NCBI GenBank assembly: GCA_902573065.1
Contig: CACGHX010000004.1
Span: forward strand, 1-60,932
Length of the DNA stretch: 60,932 bases
Source of the DNA: an uncultured Pelagibacteraceae bacterium
GTDB lineage: Bacteria > Pseudomonadota > Alphaproteobacteria > Pelagibacterales > Pelagibacteraceae
Direction: 5' to 3'
Shown: positions 1 to 8,720 of the stretch, in pieces
Layout: the number at the start of each line of letters is the position of its first letter
How positions within the stretch are numbered: the stretch's first letter is position 1
Program-made: the position numbers and the translations under genes
Notes under the pieces: generated by a model
The model's input: only the letters and a program-made list of their open reading frames with translations
Database searches by the model: none
Told to the model about the DNA's origin: nothing

Positions 1-722
1 TTTTCAGATATGTAACCATAATCTATAAATAGTACTCCACCATTTTGTTTTCGTATTACACTACAAATATTATTAAGTTCTTTAAAACCGTATTCTGGAA
101 ACTCAATAAGTCCCTTTTTTTTAAAAAGTTGGTATTTTTTTAATTTATGAATGTCATTTTTTAATGCCTTTTTAAAAACAAAACTCACTTTATTTTTTAC
201 ATTTATAGCGTGCCTTTCAAAAACTTTGCCATTCACCTTCTTAAACTGTTTTATTGGAAGGGCATCCAAAAATTCATTTCCAAAAAAAATTACTGGACCT
301 TTTTTAATTTCATTAAAGTTTTCAATCCACAAAACCTTACTTGAGGAAATTCTTTTTTTTTGGAATTTCGTAAGTTTTTCGCTTTTTTCATATAAATAAA
401 TATTCACAGATTTTAAAATTTGTGGAAAATTTTTTAAAGTTTTTACTAAAATCTCACTAAAGTCACCATTTCCAGGGCCAAGTTCTACAATATTAATTTT
501 TTTTGGTTTATTCAAACTTTCCCAAAAGCTTATCAGCCAAATTACAATCATTTCGCAAAATATATTTGAAATATTTGGTGCAGTTACAAAATCACCTTTT
601 TTTCCAAACGGATTTTTTTTTTGGTAATAGCCAAAATTTTTATCATAAAGAACTTTTTCTAAAAACAAATCGAGAGGTAAAGATTTAGCCTTTCCAAAAA
701 TTTTATTTATTTTTATTTGCAT
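1..722 (-). CDS. MidA-like SAM-dependent methyltransferase (NDUFAF7 family), 3' end cut off
   Basis: About 240 codons are visible, reading from an ATG at 722-720 out of the left edge. The translation has the SAM-binding motif VELGPGNGDF and, near the edge, GGVLFIDYGY, both typical of the COG1565/MidA/NDUFAF7 family, which methylates arginine in a respiratory complex I subunit in mitochondria. The N-terminal FGYYQKKNPFGKKGDF followed by TAPNIS also fits the family. The start overlaps the end of lgt by 20 bp, so the two are probably one transcript; lgt followed by this gene is a familiar alphaproteobacterial pairing. The bacterial substrate is not established, so a complex I role is inferred from the mitochondrial homologue. 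The C-terminal part lies outside the window. Confidence 0.85.
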   Translation of the reverse strand, partial: MQIKINKIFGKAKSLPLDLFLEKVLYDKNFGYYQKKNPFGKKGDFVTAPNISNIFCEMIVIWLISFWESLNKPKKINIVELGPGNGDFSEILVKTLKNFPQILKSVNIYLYEKSEKLTKFQKKRISSSKVLWIENFNEIKKGPVIFFGNEFLDALPIKQFKKVNGKVFERHAINVKNKVSFVFKKALKNDIHKLKKYQLFKKKGLIEFPEYGFKELNNICSVIRKQNGGVLFIDYGYISE

Positions 723-1500
723 ATTTTATTCTTAAAAAAAGCGCCAAACCAAAGAAAATCATTATCACACTTAGTATGGTTCCAATTGTAAAATCCCCCA
801 AAATATATCCAATATGATTATCTGGCTCTCTAAATTTTTCACAGATGATTCTGAAGAAGCCATAAAGAACTAAAAAAGTGCATGAAATAAAACCGGCACT
901 ACTTCTCCACAAAAAAATTAATAAATTTAAAATTATAAATAGAACCACACCTTCTAGTAATGCCTCGTATATTTGAGATGGGTGTCTAGGGATAGAGTCA
1001 ATTTTTGGAAAGATAACTCCCCAAGGCTTTAGCGTGGGTATTCCATAAAGTTCTCCATTTATAAAATTTGATATTCTTCCAAAAAATAATCCAATTGGAG
1101 CAACTGTAGATACAGTATCAAAATAAATCATGAAATCTAAATTATTTTTCTTTGAAAAAATTAAAATACTAACTACAACACCTATTAGTCCACCATGAAA
1201 AGACATACCTCCTTTCCATACTTTTAATATTTCAAAAATATTGTCTAAATAAAAATTGGGGTTGTAGAACAGCACATAACCTAATCTACCACCCACTATT
1301 ATACCAACGATAATATAAGTTATAAGATCGTCATATTTAGACAAATAAATCATAGTGTTATTTTGTGAGACTTGTTTTGTTAGAATTTTCTTACCGTACA
1401 ACCAACCAATTAAAATTCCAAATATATATGCAAGTGAATACCAGCGAATTTGTATAAATCCAAAGTCAAAAAAAATTGGATCAAGATTATGAACTATCAT
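703..1500 (-). CDS. lgt: Prolipoprotein diacylglyceryl transferase Lgt
   Basis: This integral inner-membrane enzyme transfers diacylglycerol from phosphatidylglycerol to the lipobox cysteine of prolipoproteins. The 265-residue length is normal. Visible hallmarks are the HGG motif at residues 102-104 and the Lgt signature GRISNFINGE at 141-150, with several hydrophobic segments. The ATG at 1500 is preceded by a short divergent gap shared with ubiK. The 3' end overlaps the MidA-like gene by 20 bp. Likely client proteins in the window are BamD (lipobox LLSC) and the small lipoprotein at 60.4-60.7 kb (lipobox LTGC). Confidence 0.96.
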   Translation of the reverse strand: MIVHNLDPIFFDFGFIQIRWYSLAYIFGILIGWLYGKKILTKQVSQNNTMIYLSKYDDLITYIIVGIIVGGRLGYVLFYNPNFYLDNIFEILKVWKGGMSFHGGLIGVVVSILIFSKKNNLDFMIYFDTVSTVAPIGLFFGRISNFINGELYGIPTLKPWGVIFPKIDSIPRHPSQIYEALLEGVVLFIILNLLIFLWRSSAGFISCTFLVLYGFFRIICEKFREPDNHIGYILGDFTIGTILSVIMIFFGLALFLRIKYANKNK

Positions 1501-1556
1501 CTTTGGTTAATTTATCACAATTGAAATTAAATTACTTATAATTTAATATACAAAGA

Positions 1557-1787
1557 ATGAACAATTCTGAAAAAATTTTAAAAATGGTGTCAAAATTAAT
1601 TGAAACCGGAGTTCTTACTTCACAAGATTTAGCAAAAAGCATTATTACCTCTGCAAAATTTAATAAAGCAAAAATTGCAAATAAATTAGATCTTGTCACT
1701 AGAGAAGAATTTGATGTTTTAAAAAAAGTAATTGAAAAACAACAAAAAGAGATAATTAATTTAAAGAAAAAAAAATCACAAAGGTAA
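1557..1787 (+). CDS. ubiK: UbiK-type ubiquinone biosynthesis accessory factor (BMFP/YqiC family)
   Basis: A 76-residue protein with the BMFP layout: a short N-terminal helix region, then a C-terminal coiled coil rich in Lys and Glu. The conserved TREEFDVLKK-VIEKQQKEI segment around residues 48-66 is diagnostic. In enterobacteria UbiK binds UbiJ and aids aerobic ubiquinone synthesis; it also trimerises and binds membranes. Here it is a single gene, divergent from lgt. Its last 12 bases overlap convergently with the histidine kinase. The family is confident; a ubiquinone role in this organism is inferred. Confidence 0.85.
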   Translation: MNNSEKILKMVSKLIETGVLTSQDLAKSIITSAKFNKAKIANKLDLVTREEFDVLKKVIEKQQKEIINLKKKKSQR

Positions 1788-3098
1788 AGAAATCTTTACT
1801 AGTAAACCTCCTAATTTAGCTTTTGATAAAGAAATATTACCGCCATGGGATTTAATTATATCTTGTGAAATTGATAGGCCTAAACCAACCCCAGATTTAT
1901 TTAGTCCTCTACTTTTATCAATCCTATAAAATGGTTTAAATACATTTGAATATTCCTCTTTTGGTATGCCTGGTCCGTTATCTTCTATAGTTATAATTCC
2001 ACTATTAACTGATTTTTTAGTTTTTATTGATATTTTATCTCCATACGATAATCCATTTCCGATAATATTGATTATACATCTCCTAATAAGATTTTTTCTG
2101 CCTTCAATTTCAATATTGTGTTCACTTGAAAAATCGTATTTTTTTTCATCATAATTTTTAAGTATTTCTTTAATAAATACATTTAAATCTATTTTTGATG
2201 AACTTTCTTCAGCTTGTGATTTTGCATATTGCAAATAATCATTTAGCATTTTTTCCATTTCGTCAATATCACTGGACATCTTTTCTGCTAAATCTTTTTT
2301 TTCCATCATTGCAAGCTGAAGTTTTAACCGTGTAAGTGGAGTTCTTAAATCATGACTTATACCAGACAACATTTCTGATCTTTGCGCTAAATGCCTGTTA
2401 ATTCTTTTCATCATTCTATCAAATTCATATGTTGCTTTTCTAATTTCAAGTGCTCCAGAAGGTCTTAAATCCTCCACCAGTTCTCCTTTTCCAAATCTTT
2501 CTGCAGCTTTAGAAAGCTTTACTAATGGTCTCGTTTGATTTTTTAAAAAAATTATTGCAATTAATATTAAAAGTAATGATGGAACTATTAACCAGAGAAC
2601 AAAAACTCTTACAGAGGAAGGAGCAATTTTCGCTTTCGGAAAAAAGATCTGTATAATTTCATTATTGGTTTTAATTCTTAGATCAACTAAATCTATGTAA
2701 GTTACAGTGTCAAACCAATAATTATTTTGAAAAACACTTTTCATTTCTCTTCTTAAAGATCTATCCATTGGACTAAAACGTCTATCAGATCTGGTTTCAG
2801 GTAATTTTTCATCAGTTTTTATATTAATAACAAAATCAAAATTTTTTTTATACAAGTCCGTAAGATTTTTTATATTTTCTTTACTTTGATTTGATTTATA
2901 AACATCAAATAGAGTTTCAACCTCTCCAACGAGAGATCTTGTCATACCTTTGTTTGCTTTTATCCAAATACTATCAAAGAAAACTATACTAATAATCAGT
3001 TGCAACAGTATTACTGGTGCTGCAACTATAATTAGAGCTCTATAAAACAATCTTTTTGGTAAAATTTTTTTTAGTATATTATTTAACCCATAAAACAT
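1776..3098 (-). CDS. envZ: EnvZ-type sensor histidine kinase
   Basis: A 440-residue membrane kinase. Hydrophobic segments at about 21-41 and 164-185 flank a periplasmic sensor domain, followed by HAMP (about 187-240), the phospho-acceptor motif SGISHDLRTPLTR with His249, the N-box NIIGNG, the G1 box EDNGPGIP and GVGLGLSIS. This is the architecture of the OmpR-partner class. It is the last gene of an overlapping trio: its start overlaps the response regulator by 20 bp and its stop overlaps ubiK on the other strand. SAR11 genomes are known to carry very few two-component systems, one of them EnvZ/OmpR-like. The stimulus cannot be read from the sequence. Confidence 0.9.
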   Translation of the reverse strand: MFYGLNNILKKILPKRLFYRALIIVAAPVILLQLIISIVFFDSIWIKANKGMTRSLVGEVETLFDVYKSNQSKENIKNLTDLYKKNFDFVINIKTDEKLPETRSDRRFSPMDRSLRREMKSVFQNNYWFDTVTYIDLVDLRIKTNNEIIQIFFPKAKIAPSSVRVFVLWLIVPSLLLILIAIIFLKNQTRPLVKLSKAAERFGKGELVEDLRPSGALEIRKATYEFDRMMKRINRHLAQRSEMLSGISHDLRTPLTRLKLQLAMMEKKDLAEKMSSDIDEMEKMLNDYLQYAKSQAEESSSKIDLNVFIKEILKNYDEKKYDFSSEHNIEIEGRKNLIRRCIINIIGNGLSYGDKISIKTKKSVNSGIITIEDNGPGIPKEEYSNVFKPFYRIDKSRGLNKSGVGLGLSISQDIIKSHGGNISLSKAKLGGLLVKISLPL

Positions 3099-3756
3099 AG
3101 CCTGAACCTCGAATTGTTTGTAAAAATTTTGGATTTTTTGGGTCTAATTCAATTTTTTTTCTTAATCTTGTTATCATTACATCTATTGAACGCTCTTTTG
3201 ATATACTTGCAATTTTACCTATGTCAGTCCTAGAAAATATTTTTCCAGGTGATGATAACATTTTCATCAAAACTTTTTTCTCAGATGAGTTAATTTTTTT
3301 AAGCTTATCCTTTATTTTAATTGTCATTTTATTTAAATTTAATTCAGCTTCTCCAATTTTACTTGATAATAATTTATTTGGGTCAATATTCATTTTAATT
3401 ACGTTCTTCACTCTCAACAATAGTTCCTTAGGATCAAAAGGTTTACCTATATAATCATCTGCTCCGATTTCTAAACCATGAATTCTATTTTCAACCTCTC
3501 CTTTTGCTGTCAGTAATATAATCGGAATATTTTTTGAAGTTTTAAGTTCTTTAGTCAGATCATATCCGCTTTGTCCTGGCATCATTACATCAAGAATAAT
3601 TAAGTTAAAATTAAAAATATCAATTTTTATTTTAGCTTTATTTGCGTTCTCAGCTGTAGATACAATATAACCTTTATTAGATAGATATTCTTTAATTAGC
3701 GACCTTATTTTATCATCATCATCCACTACTAAAATATGGTATTTATTTTTTTCCAT
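3079..3756 (-). CDS. ompR: OmpR/PetR-type response regulator
   Basis: A 225-residue regulator with an N-terminal receiver domain and a C-terminal winged helix. The acidic pocket lies in VVDDDD near residues 10-15, and the phosphorylated Asp is in LIILDVMMPG (Asp56). The conserved Lys lies in GADDYIGKPF. The C-terminal RGSGYVLW is typical of OmpR-family DNA-binding domains. I prefer the ATG at 3756 over the TTG one codon upstream. It overlaps the MarR gene by 14 bp and the kinase by 20 bp, implying translational coupling. In other alphaproteobacteria a MarR gene next to such a regulator is called petP-petR, so PetR is an alternative name. Target genes are unknown. Confidence 0.9.
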   Translation of the reverse strand: MEKNKYHILVVDDDDKIRSLIKEYLSNKGYIVSTAENANKAKIKIDIFNFNLIILDVMMPGQSGYDLTKELKTSKNIPIILLTAKGEVENRIHGLEIGADDYIGKPFDPKELLLRVKNVIKMNIDPNKLLSSKIGEAELNLNKMTIKIKDKLKKINSSEKKVLMKMLSSPGKIFSRTDIGKIASISKERSIDVMITRLRKKIELDPKNPKFLQTIRGSGYVLWVK

Positions 3757-4186
3757 CAATGATTTTTTTTAAAACCTCTTTAAACTTTATTACAGAGTCT
3801 GAGTCTGATTTTCTTAAAGCATTAAAAATTCTTTTTTTTTGGCTTTCAAAAACTTCATTATAAAACTTTTTACCATTTTGATCTAAGTAAAGAAGTTTTC
3901 TTCTTGTGTCATTTTTATCTTTTAATTGCTTTATAATTTTAAGTTTTTTTAATTCTTTTAAAACTCTATTAAGACTCTGTTTTGTTATTTTTAGTTTTAA
4001 AAGTAACTCGTTAACACTTATACCTTCGTTTCTTTCCACTAAATGTAAAGCTCTGTGGTGGGCTGGCCCAAGAGAATTTTTTTTTAAAATCTCTACTGGA
4101 TCAGAAAACGTTTCTCTGTATGCATAAAGAAGTAATTGTATGCAATCTTTTATTTGTTCATCCTTTAAATATAGTAAATCTTTCAT
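3743..4186 (-). CDS. petP: MarR-family transcriptional regulator (PetP-like)
   Basis: A 147-residue protein with a MarR winged-helix core: recognition-helix region ISVNELLLKLKITKQSLNRV and the wing segment KDKNDTRRKLLYL. The conserved DxRxK-type wing (DTRRK) is present. It is the first gene of the MarR-OmpR-EnvZ trio and is divergent from ilvE across 78 bp. Linkage to an OmpR-type regulator fits PetP, known next to PetR in Rhodobacter, where the pair affects cytochrome bc1 expression. Function here is inferred from synteny. An imperfect inverted repeat in the divergent gap (4198-4226) could be its operator. Confidence 0.82.
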   Translation of the reverse strand: MKDLLYLKDEQIKDCIQLLLYAYRETFSDPVEILKKNSLGPAHHRALHLVERNEGISVNELLLKLKITKQSLNRVLKELKKLKIIKQLKDKNDTRRKLLYLDQNGKKFYNEVFESQKKRIFNALRKSDSDSVIKFKEVLKKIIDGKK

Positions 4187-4264
4187 ATTTTGGTCAGATA
4201 TGTTGACTTATTTTACCAACAAATATACTTTTTTGTTAGAAAAAAATTATTTAATTTATAACTA

Positions 4265-5152
4265 ATGGAAACAATTCCTTACGATAAAAGATCTGGTAAG
4301 ATTTGGTTCAATGGAGAACTAGTTGATTGGAGTAATGCCAAAGTTCATCTGCTCAATCATGGTTTACATTATGCTAGTTGCGTTTTTGAAGGCGAGAGGA
4401 TTTATGACGGAGAAATTTTCAAACTCCAGGAACATACACATAGACTATTTCACTCCGCCAAAAGAATGGGTATTAAAATGCCATACAGTGAAAAAGAAAT
4501 TAATAGCGCATCAAATGAAATAATAAGAGTACAAAAAATTAAAAATGGGTATGTGAGACCAGTAGTTTGGAGAGGTAGTGAGATGATGGCAATCTCTGCA
4601 CAGAAAAATAAAATCCATGTGGGAATTGCTGCATGGGAGTGGGGATCATATTTTGATCCAAAATTAAAATTAGAAGGAATTAAATTACAAACATCATCTT
4701 GGAGAAGACCACCCCCTAATTCAGTCCCATGGGATACAAAAGCAGCTGGGTTGTATATGATCTGCACATTGTCTAAACATGAAGCTGAAAGTAAGGGATT
4801 TGCTGATGCATTAATGTTAGATCATGAAGGTAACGTAGCAGAAGCGACTGGTGCTAATATTTTTTTTAAAGATAAGCAAGGAGCACTCCACACTCCGATA
4901 CCAGACTCTTTTTTAGATGGAATCACAAGACAATGTGTAATTGGAATTGCTAAATCTAAAGGAATTACAATAACAGAAAGAAAAATTAAACCAAACGAGA
5001 TGTCAAATTTTATTGGATGTTTTTTAACCGGTACAGCAGCAGAAATTACTCCTGTTTCACAAATTGATAATTATAAATTCACTGTTTGTGAACTTATAAA
5101 GGGATTATCTGAAAGTTATATTAATCTTGTAAGAAAAAAAGTTGCAGCCTAA
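4265..5152 (+). CDS. ilvE: Branched-chain amino acid aminotransferase
   Basis: This class IV fold PLP enzyme performs the last, reversible transamination in leucine, isoleucine and valine synthesis using glutamate. At 295 residues it has the family length. Motifs include HGLHYASCVFEG at residues 32-43, the PLP lysine Lys159 in DTKAAGLYM, and EATGANIFF at about 193-201. The ATG at 4265 gives the expected N-terminus (IWFNGELVDW). It is a single gene divergent from the MarR regulator, and its stop overlaps the pgsA stop by 4 bp on the opposite strand. Confidence 0.95.
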   Translation: METIPYDKRSGKIWFNGELVDWSNAKVHLLNHGLHYASCVFEGERIYDGEIFKLQEHTHRLFHSAKRMGIKMPYSEKEINSASNEIIRVQKIKNGYVRPVVWRGSEMMAISAQKNKIHVGIAAWEWGSYFDPKLKLEGIKLQTSSWRRPPPNSVPWDTKAAGLYMICTLSKHEAESKGFADALMLDHEGNVAEATGANIFFKDKQGALHTPIPDSFLDGITRQCVIGIAKSKGITITERKIKPNEMSNFIGCFLTGTAAEITPVSQIDNYKFTVCELIKGLSESYINLVRKKVAA

Positions 5153-5736
5153 CTACTCTTTTTATCGTCATCATTAATAGCAGTAATTATTCCTTTCCTC
5201 AAATAGTCATATCCAGTGTATAATGTTAAAAAAGCAGCAACCCACAGCAAAATAATTCCGATTGTTTGTGCGTTATAGTTTTGAAAATTAATTATTTTAT
5301 TACCGGTTTCACCCGTTAATAGTATGGCTATAGAAAACATTTGTATAAAAGTTTTAAACTTCGATAAACTTGAAACCGGTAAGTTCAACTCTTTTTTCTT
5401 TGCCAAAAATTCTCTAAGACCTGAAATTAGAATTTCTCGAGTCAAAATTATAATTGCTGCAATTACCTCAAGATTTTTTATAATTCCATTCATAACTAAT
5501 AAGACAAGAGCAGCAGCTACTAAAATCTTATCTGCAATCGGATCAAGCAGTTCACCCAATTTTGACTCTTCTTTATAAAGTCTTGCGATTAATCCATCTA
5601 GAAAATCAGTAAAACTTGCAACTGCAAAAAGAAAGAAAGGAACTAAATCACCAACGATACCTGGAATGTAAAAACTTAATACAAAAATTGGGACTATTAT
5701 TAATCTACCTATAGTTAATATGTTTGGTATTTTCAT
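5149..5736 (-). CDS. pgsA: CDP-diacylglycerol-glycerol-3-phosphate 3-phosphatidyltransferase
   Basis: This inner-membrane enzyme makes phosphatidylglycerol phosphate, the precursor of phosphatidylglycerol, which is the lipid donor used by Lgt. The CDP-alcohol phosphotransferase signature is present as DFLDGLIAR at about residues 43-51 followed by LGELLDPIADK at about 60-70, matching D-G-x2-A-R-x8-G-x3-D-x3-D. The 195-residue length and four or more hydrophobic segments fit. It lies two bases after uvrC and is the last gene of the uvrB-folM-folB-uvrC-pgsA run; uvrC-pgsA adjacency is common in proteobacteria. Confidence 0.95.
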   Translation of the reverse strand: MKIPNILTIGRLIIVPIFVLSFYIPGIVGDLVPFFLFAVASFTDFLDGLIARLYKEESKLGELLDPIADKILVAAALVLLVMNGIIKNLEVIAAIIILTREILISGLREFLAKKKELNLPVSSLSKFKTFIQMFSIAILLTGETGNKIINFQNYNAQTIGIILLWVAAFLTLYTGYDYLRKGIITAINDDDKKSS

Positions 5737-5738
5737 AA

Positions 5739-7574
5739 CTAATTGTCATGGAAAAAATCGTGAATTTTTTTTGCTACTTTTTCCTCAATTCCCTCCACTG
5801 ATTTTAAGTCTTCAAAACTTGCAGACTCTACGGACTTTGCAGAACCAAAGTGATGAAGTAAAGCTCTTTTTCTACTTCTACCTATTCCAGAAATCTGATC
5901 AAGTAAAGATTTACTTAAATTTTTTCTTCTTTTAGCTCTATGAGTGCTAATAGCAAACCTATGCGCTTCATCTCTTAGTCTTTGAAGAAAGAAAAGGGTA
6001 GGGTCATTTTTTTTAAATTTAAAGGTTTTGTTTTCATAAAAGAAAGTCTCCTCACCAGCGTTTCTATTTTTACCTTTAGCAATAGCTATTATTGGAATTT
6101 CATGAAGACCAAGGTCATTTAAGGTTTCTCTACTTACAGAATATTGACCTTTACCACCGTCTATTAGTATTAAGTCTGGTAAAGTCATATTTGTATTTTC
6201 ATCTTTAAGTGCTCTTACAAATCTCCTGTTCAAAACCTCTTTCATCATGCCATAATCATCACCTTTCACTGCATCTGATTTAATATTGAACTTTCTATAT
6301 CTTTTTTTGACAAATCCTTCTTTACCAAAAGTAATAAGTGCACCAACAGAATCCGATCCCTGTACATGGCTATTATCATAGACTTCAATAAGATTTACGT
6401 TGAAATTTAAATTAAATTTATCAGCTAGGTTGTCTATCAGTTTTGAATTACTCTCGGTTTCTAAAATTTTTTGTGTCAAAGCTTGTTTGGCGTTTTTCCT
6501 TGCCATTTCAGACACAATCTTCTCCTCTTTTGTAGAGGCCTTCTTAATTACTATTTCTTTCATTTCTCTATTAGAGAATGTTTTTTCTAATAAAACTTTC
6601 TCACTAATTTCAATATTTAAAAGAACAAGTTTCGGTACAGTTTTGTTTTCATAAAATTGACTTAAAAAAGAAGATAAAATTTTTTCTTCCTTTTCGTCAG
6701 GATCATGCTTAGGAAAATAAGCTTGATTACCCCAATTTTGTTTTGATCTAAAAAAGAAAACCTGAACACAAGTTTTGCCAGACTCTTTAAAAATAGATAT
6801 AACATCTGCTTCTTTAAGGTTAGTTTGATTTATTTTTTGGGAAGATTGAATTTGTGTTAAAGCTTTTATTCTGTCTCTAAGCACTGCAGCTTTTTCATAG
6901 TCCAGGTCCTCACTTGCTTTCTCCATTTCTGAGGATAAATTTTTTTGAATTCTTTGTGATTTACCAGAGATAAAATCAACCGCATCACCCACTAAATTTT
7001 TATAGTTTTTCTCTTCTATTTTACCCACACATGGAGCAGAACATCTTCTTATTTGGTACAAAATACATGCTCTATCTCTATTTTTAAAAACTGTATCGTC
7101 ACAAACCCTAAGTAAAAATATTTTCTGAAGAATTTTGATAGTCCAGTTTGCTGATCCTATAGACGCAAAAGGACCAAAATAATACCCGTCTCTATTTTTT
7201 TTTCCTCTTAACTTAGTTAATTGTGGCCAATTATCTTTTCGACCAATATATATGTAAGGGAATGACTTATCGTCTCTTAATAAAATATTAAATCTTGGCT
7301 TATGTTTTTTTATTAGATTTGCCTCTAATAAAAGAGCCTCACTCTCATTAGTTGTTGTTGTAGTTTCAAGTTTTCTTGTAAGCGAAAGCATTCTTTCTGT
7401 TCGGATTGGAAGGTGACTTTCTGAGACATAACTTTTTAACCGACTGGGAATATTTTTGGCTTTACCGACATAAAGAATTTCATTCTTATCACTTAACATT
7501 TTATAAACCCCAGGATTATTAGTGAGATTTACGATTTTTTTTCGAATTATTTCTTTACCTTTTTCAATACTCAT
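5739..7574 (-). CDS. uvrC: Excinuclease ABC subunit C
   Basis: This nucleotide excision repair nuclease makes the 3' and 5' incisions after UvrB loads on damage. At 611 residues it is full length. It has an N-terminal GIY-YIG nuclease domain ([21 protein letters not shown] region, about 20-40), a Cys-rich insertion ([15 protein letters not shown]), a UVR motif ([14 protein letters not shown], UvrB-binding), a C-terminal RNase H-like domain ([20 protein letters not shown]) and helix-hairpin-helix motifs ([30 protein letters not shown]). Its start overlaps the folB stop by 11 bp. It shares a transcription unit with uvrB, which many bacteria do not arrange this way. Confidence 0.97.
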   Translation of the reverse strand: MSIEKGKEIIRKKIVNLTNNPGVYKMLSDKNEILYVGKAKNIPSRLKSYVSESHLPIRTERMLSLTRKLETTTTTNESEALLLEANLIKKHKPRFNILLRDDKSFPYIYIGRKDNWPQLTKLRGKKNRDGYYFGPFASIGSANWTIKILQKIFLLRVCDDTVFKNRDRACILYQIRRCSAPCVGKIEEKNYKNLVGDAVDFISGKSQRIQKNLSSEMEKASEDLDYEKAAVLRDRIKALTQIQSSQKINQTNLKEADVISIFKESGKTCVQVFFFRSKQNWGNQAYFPKHDPDEKEEKILSSFLSQFYENKTVPKLVLLNIEISEKVLLEKTFSNREMKEIVIKKASTKEEKIVSEMARKNAKQALTQKILETESNSKLIDNLADKFNLNFNVNLIEVYDNSHVQGSDSVGALITFGKEGFVKKRYRKFNIKSDAVKGDDYGMMKEVLNRRFVRALKDENTNMTLPDLILIDGGKGQYSVSRETLNDLGLHEIPIIAIAKGKNRNAGEETFFYENKTFKFKKNDPTLFFLQRLRDEAHRFAISTHRAKRRKNLSKSLLDQISGIGRSRKRALLHHFGSAKSVESASFEDLKSVEGIEEKVAKKIHDFFHDN

Positions 7575-7968
7575 TTGATCTAGTCTTTTCTAACTCTATC
7601 CCTACAGAAGTAGTATTCTTTATCACATCTAATTTTTCAATTCTTAAAAGAATTTTTTTTATTCTTAAATTTTCAAAAAGTTTTAAGAATATTTTTTCAG
7701 CTAAAGTTTCAAGAAGTGGATAATGTTTTCTCGATGTAATCCTCATAATAGTTTTAATTACCTGTTCATAGTTTACAATACTTTTTAGATCTTTATCATT
7801 TGGAATTAAATTTTGATCAATATTGATAACTAGATTAAATCTTACTCTTTGCTTTTTCTTTTTTTCAAAATTATGAATTCCTACAAGCATCTTTAAAACC
7901 AGATCCTTTATTAGAATTTTTCTTTTATAACTATAAGATCTTTTTTGTTTAAATTTAATTATTTTCAT
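7564..7968 (-). CDS. folB: Dihydroneopterin aldolase FolB
   Basis: A 134-residue protein of the FolB/T-fold class, which converts dihydroneopterin to 6-hydroxymethyldihydropterin in folate synthesis. Family signs are [18 protein letters not shown] near residues 18-35, the conserved NYEQV segment, and LLETLAEKI containing the Glu of the pterin site. An N-terminal basic stretch of about 17 residues extends past the usual FolB start. The ATG at 7968 overlaps the stop of the upstream reductase gene by 4 bp, so the two are translationally coupled. The 3' end overlaps uvrC. Confidence 0.88.
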   Translation of the reverse strand: MKIIKFKQKRSYSYKRKILIKDLVLKMLVGIHNFEKKKKQRVRFNLVINIDQNLIPNDKDLKSIVNYEQVIKTIMRITSRKHYPLLETLAEKIFLKLFENLRIKKILLRIEKLDVIKNTTSVGIELEKTRSNEY

Positions 7969-8720
7969 TCTTTTGAGTTAATTATATCGGGTGTTTTCCA
8001 CGCTAAACTTTGCCCGCTATCTACACTAACTATTTGACCTGTAATACTATTGTTTCCAATAAAATATTTAACCGATGCACAAATATTGTCTAAATCAACT
8101 TGCTTTTGAAGAATTGTAGATCTCCATTGAGCTTTAAAATGTTTCTCAGACTGTCTCTTATTTTTTAAAGTTGGACCTGGCGAAATTCCATTTACTCTAA
8201 TATTAGGAGCAAGTTTCATGGCAGTAGTAGTTGTAAGTGTTGCAAGTGCAGCTTTACTTAAAGTATATGAAAAAAAGAAAGGAGTGAGTTTTTTAACTCT
8301 TTGATCAATAATATTTATAATGTTTGCCTCTTTATTTTTTACGTATCTTTTAAAGTCTTTAATTAAAAACGCGGGTGCTTTTAAATTTATATCTAAATGT
8401 TTTGAAAAGCTTTTATCACTAAAATTTTCTAAATCATCTTTTTCAAACAAAGATGCATTGTTAATTAAACAATCTAAACCCTTCATTTTTTTATAAGCAA
8501 ACGGGACTATTTTCTTAGTCTGATTAATATTACTAAGGTCAGCCTTAATCAAAAAAACTTTAGCGCCTATTTCTTCTAGCTCCATCTTTAATTGTAATGC
8601 GGATTTTCTCGATTTATTAAAATGAATTACAATATCAACATCATATCCAGCTAAACTCTTAGCTATAGCTGAACCAATTCTAGTAGCGCCACCAGTTATA
8701 ATTATTTTTTTGGCTTCCAT
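7965..8720 (-). CDS. folM: SDR-family pteridine reductase-like protein (FolM-like)
   Basis: A 251-residue short-chain dehydrogenase. The nucleotide site is TGGATRIG (residues 9-16), whose Arg after the glycine motif is the form seen in pteridine reductases (PTR1/FolM). NNAS is at 87-90 and the catalytic YTLSK at 152-156. Where ordinary SDRs have Ser, this one has Asp139 (NIIDQR), again as in PTR1/FolM. Coupling to folB by a 4-bp overlap supports a pterin or folate substrate, such as reduction of dihydromonapterin or dihydrofolate. The exact substrate is inference. It overlaps uvrB by 19 bp. Confidence 0.75.
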   Translation of the reverse strand: MEAKKIIITGGATRIGSAIAKSLAGYDVDIVIHFNKSRKSALQLKMELEEIGAKVFLIKADLSNINQTKKIVPFAYKKMKGLDCLINNASLFEKDDLENFSDKSFSKHLDINLKAPAFLIKDFKRYVKNKEANIINIIDQRVKKLTPFFFSYTLSKAALATLTTTTAMKLAPNIRVNGISPGPTLKNKRQSEKHFKAQWRSTILQKQVDLDNICASVKYFIGNNSITGQIVSVDSGQSLAWKTPDIINSKE

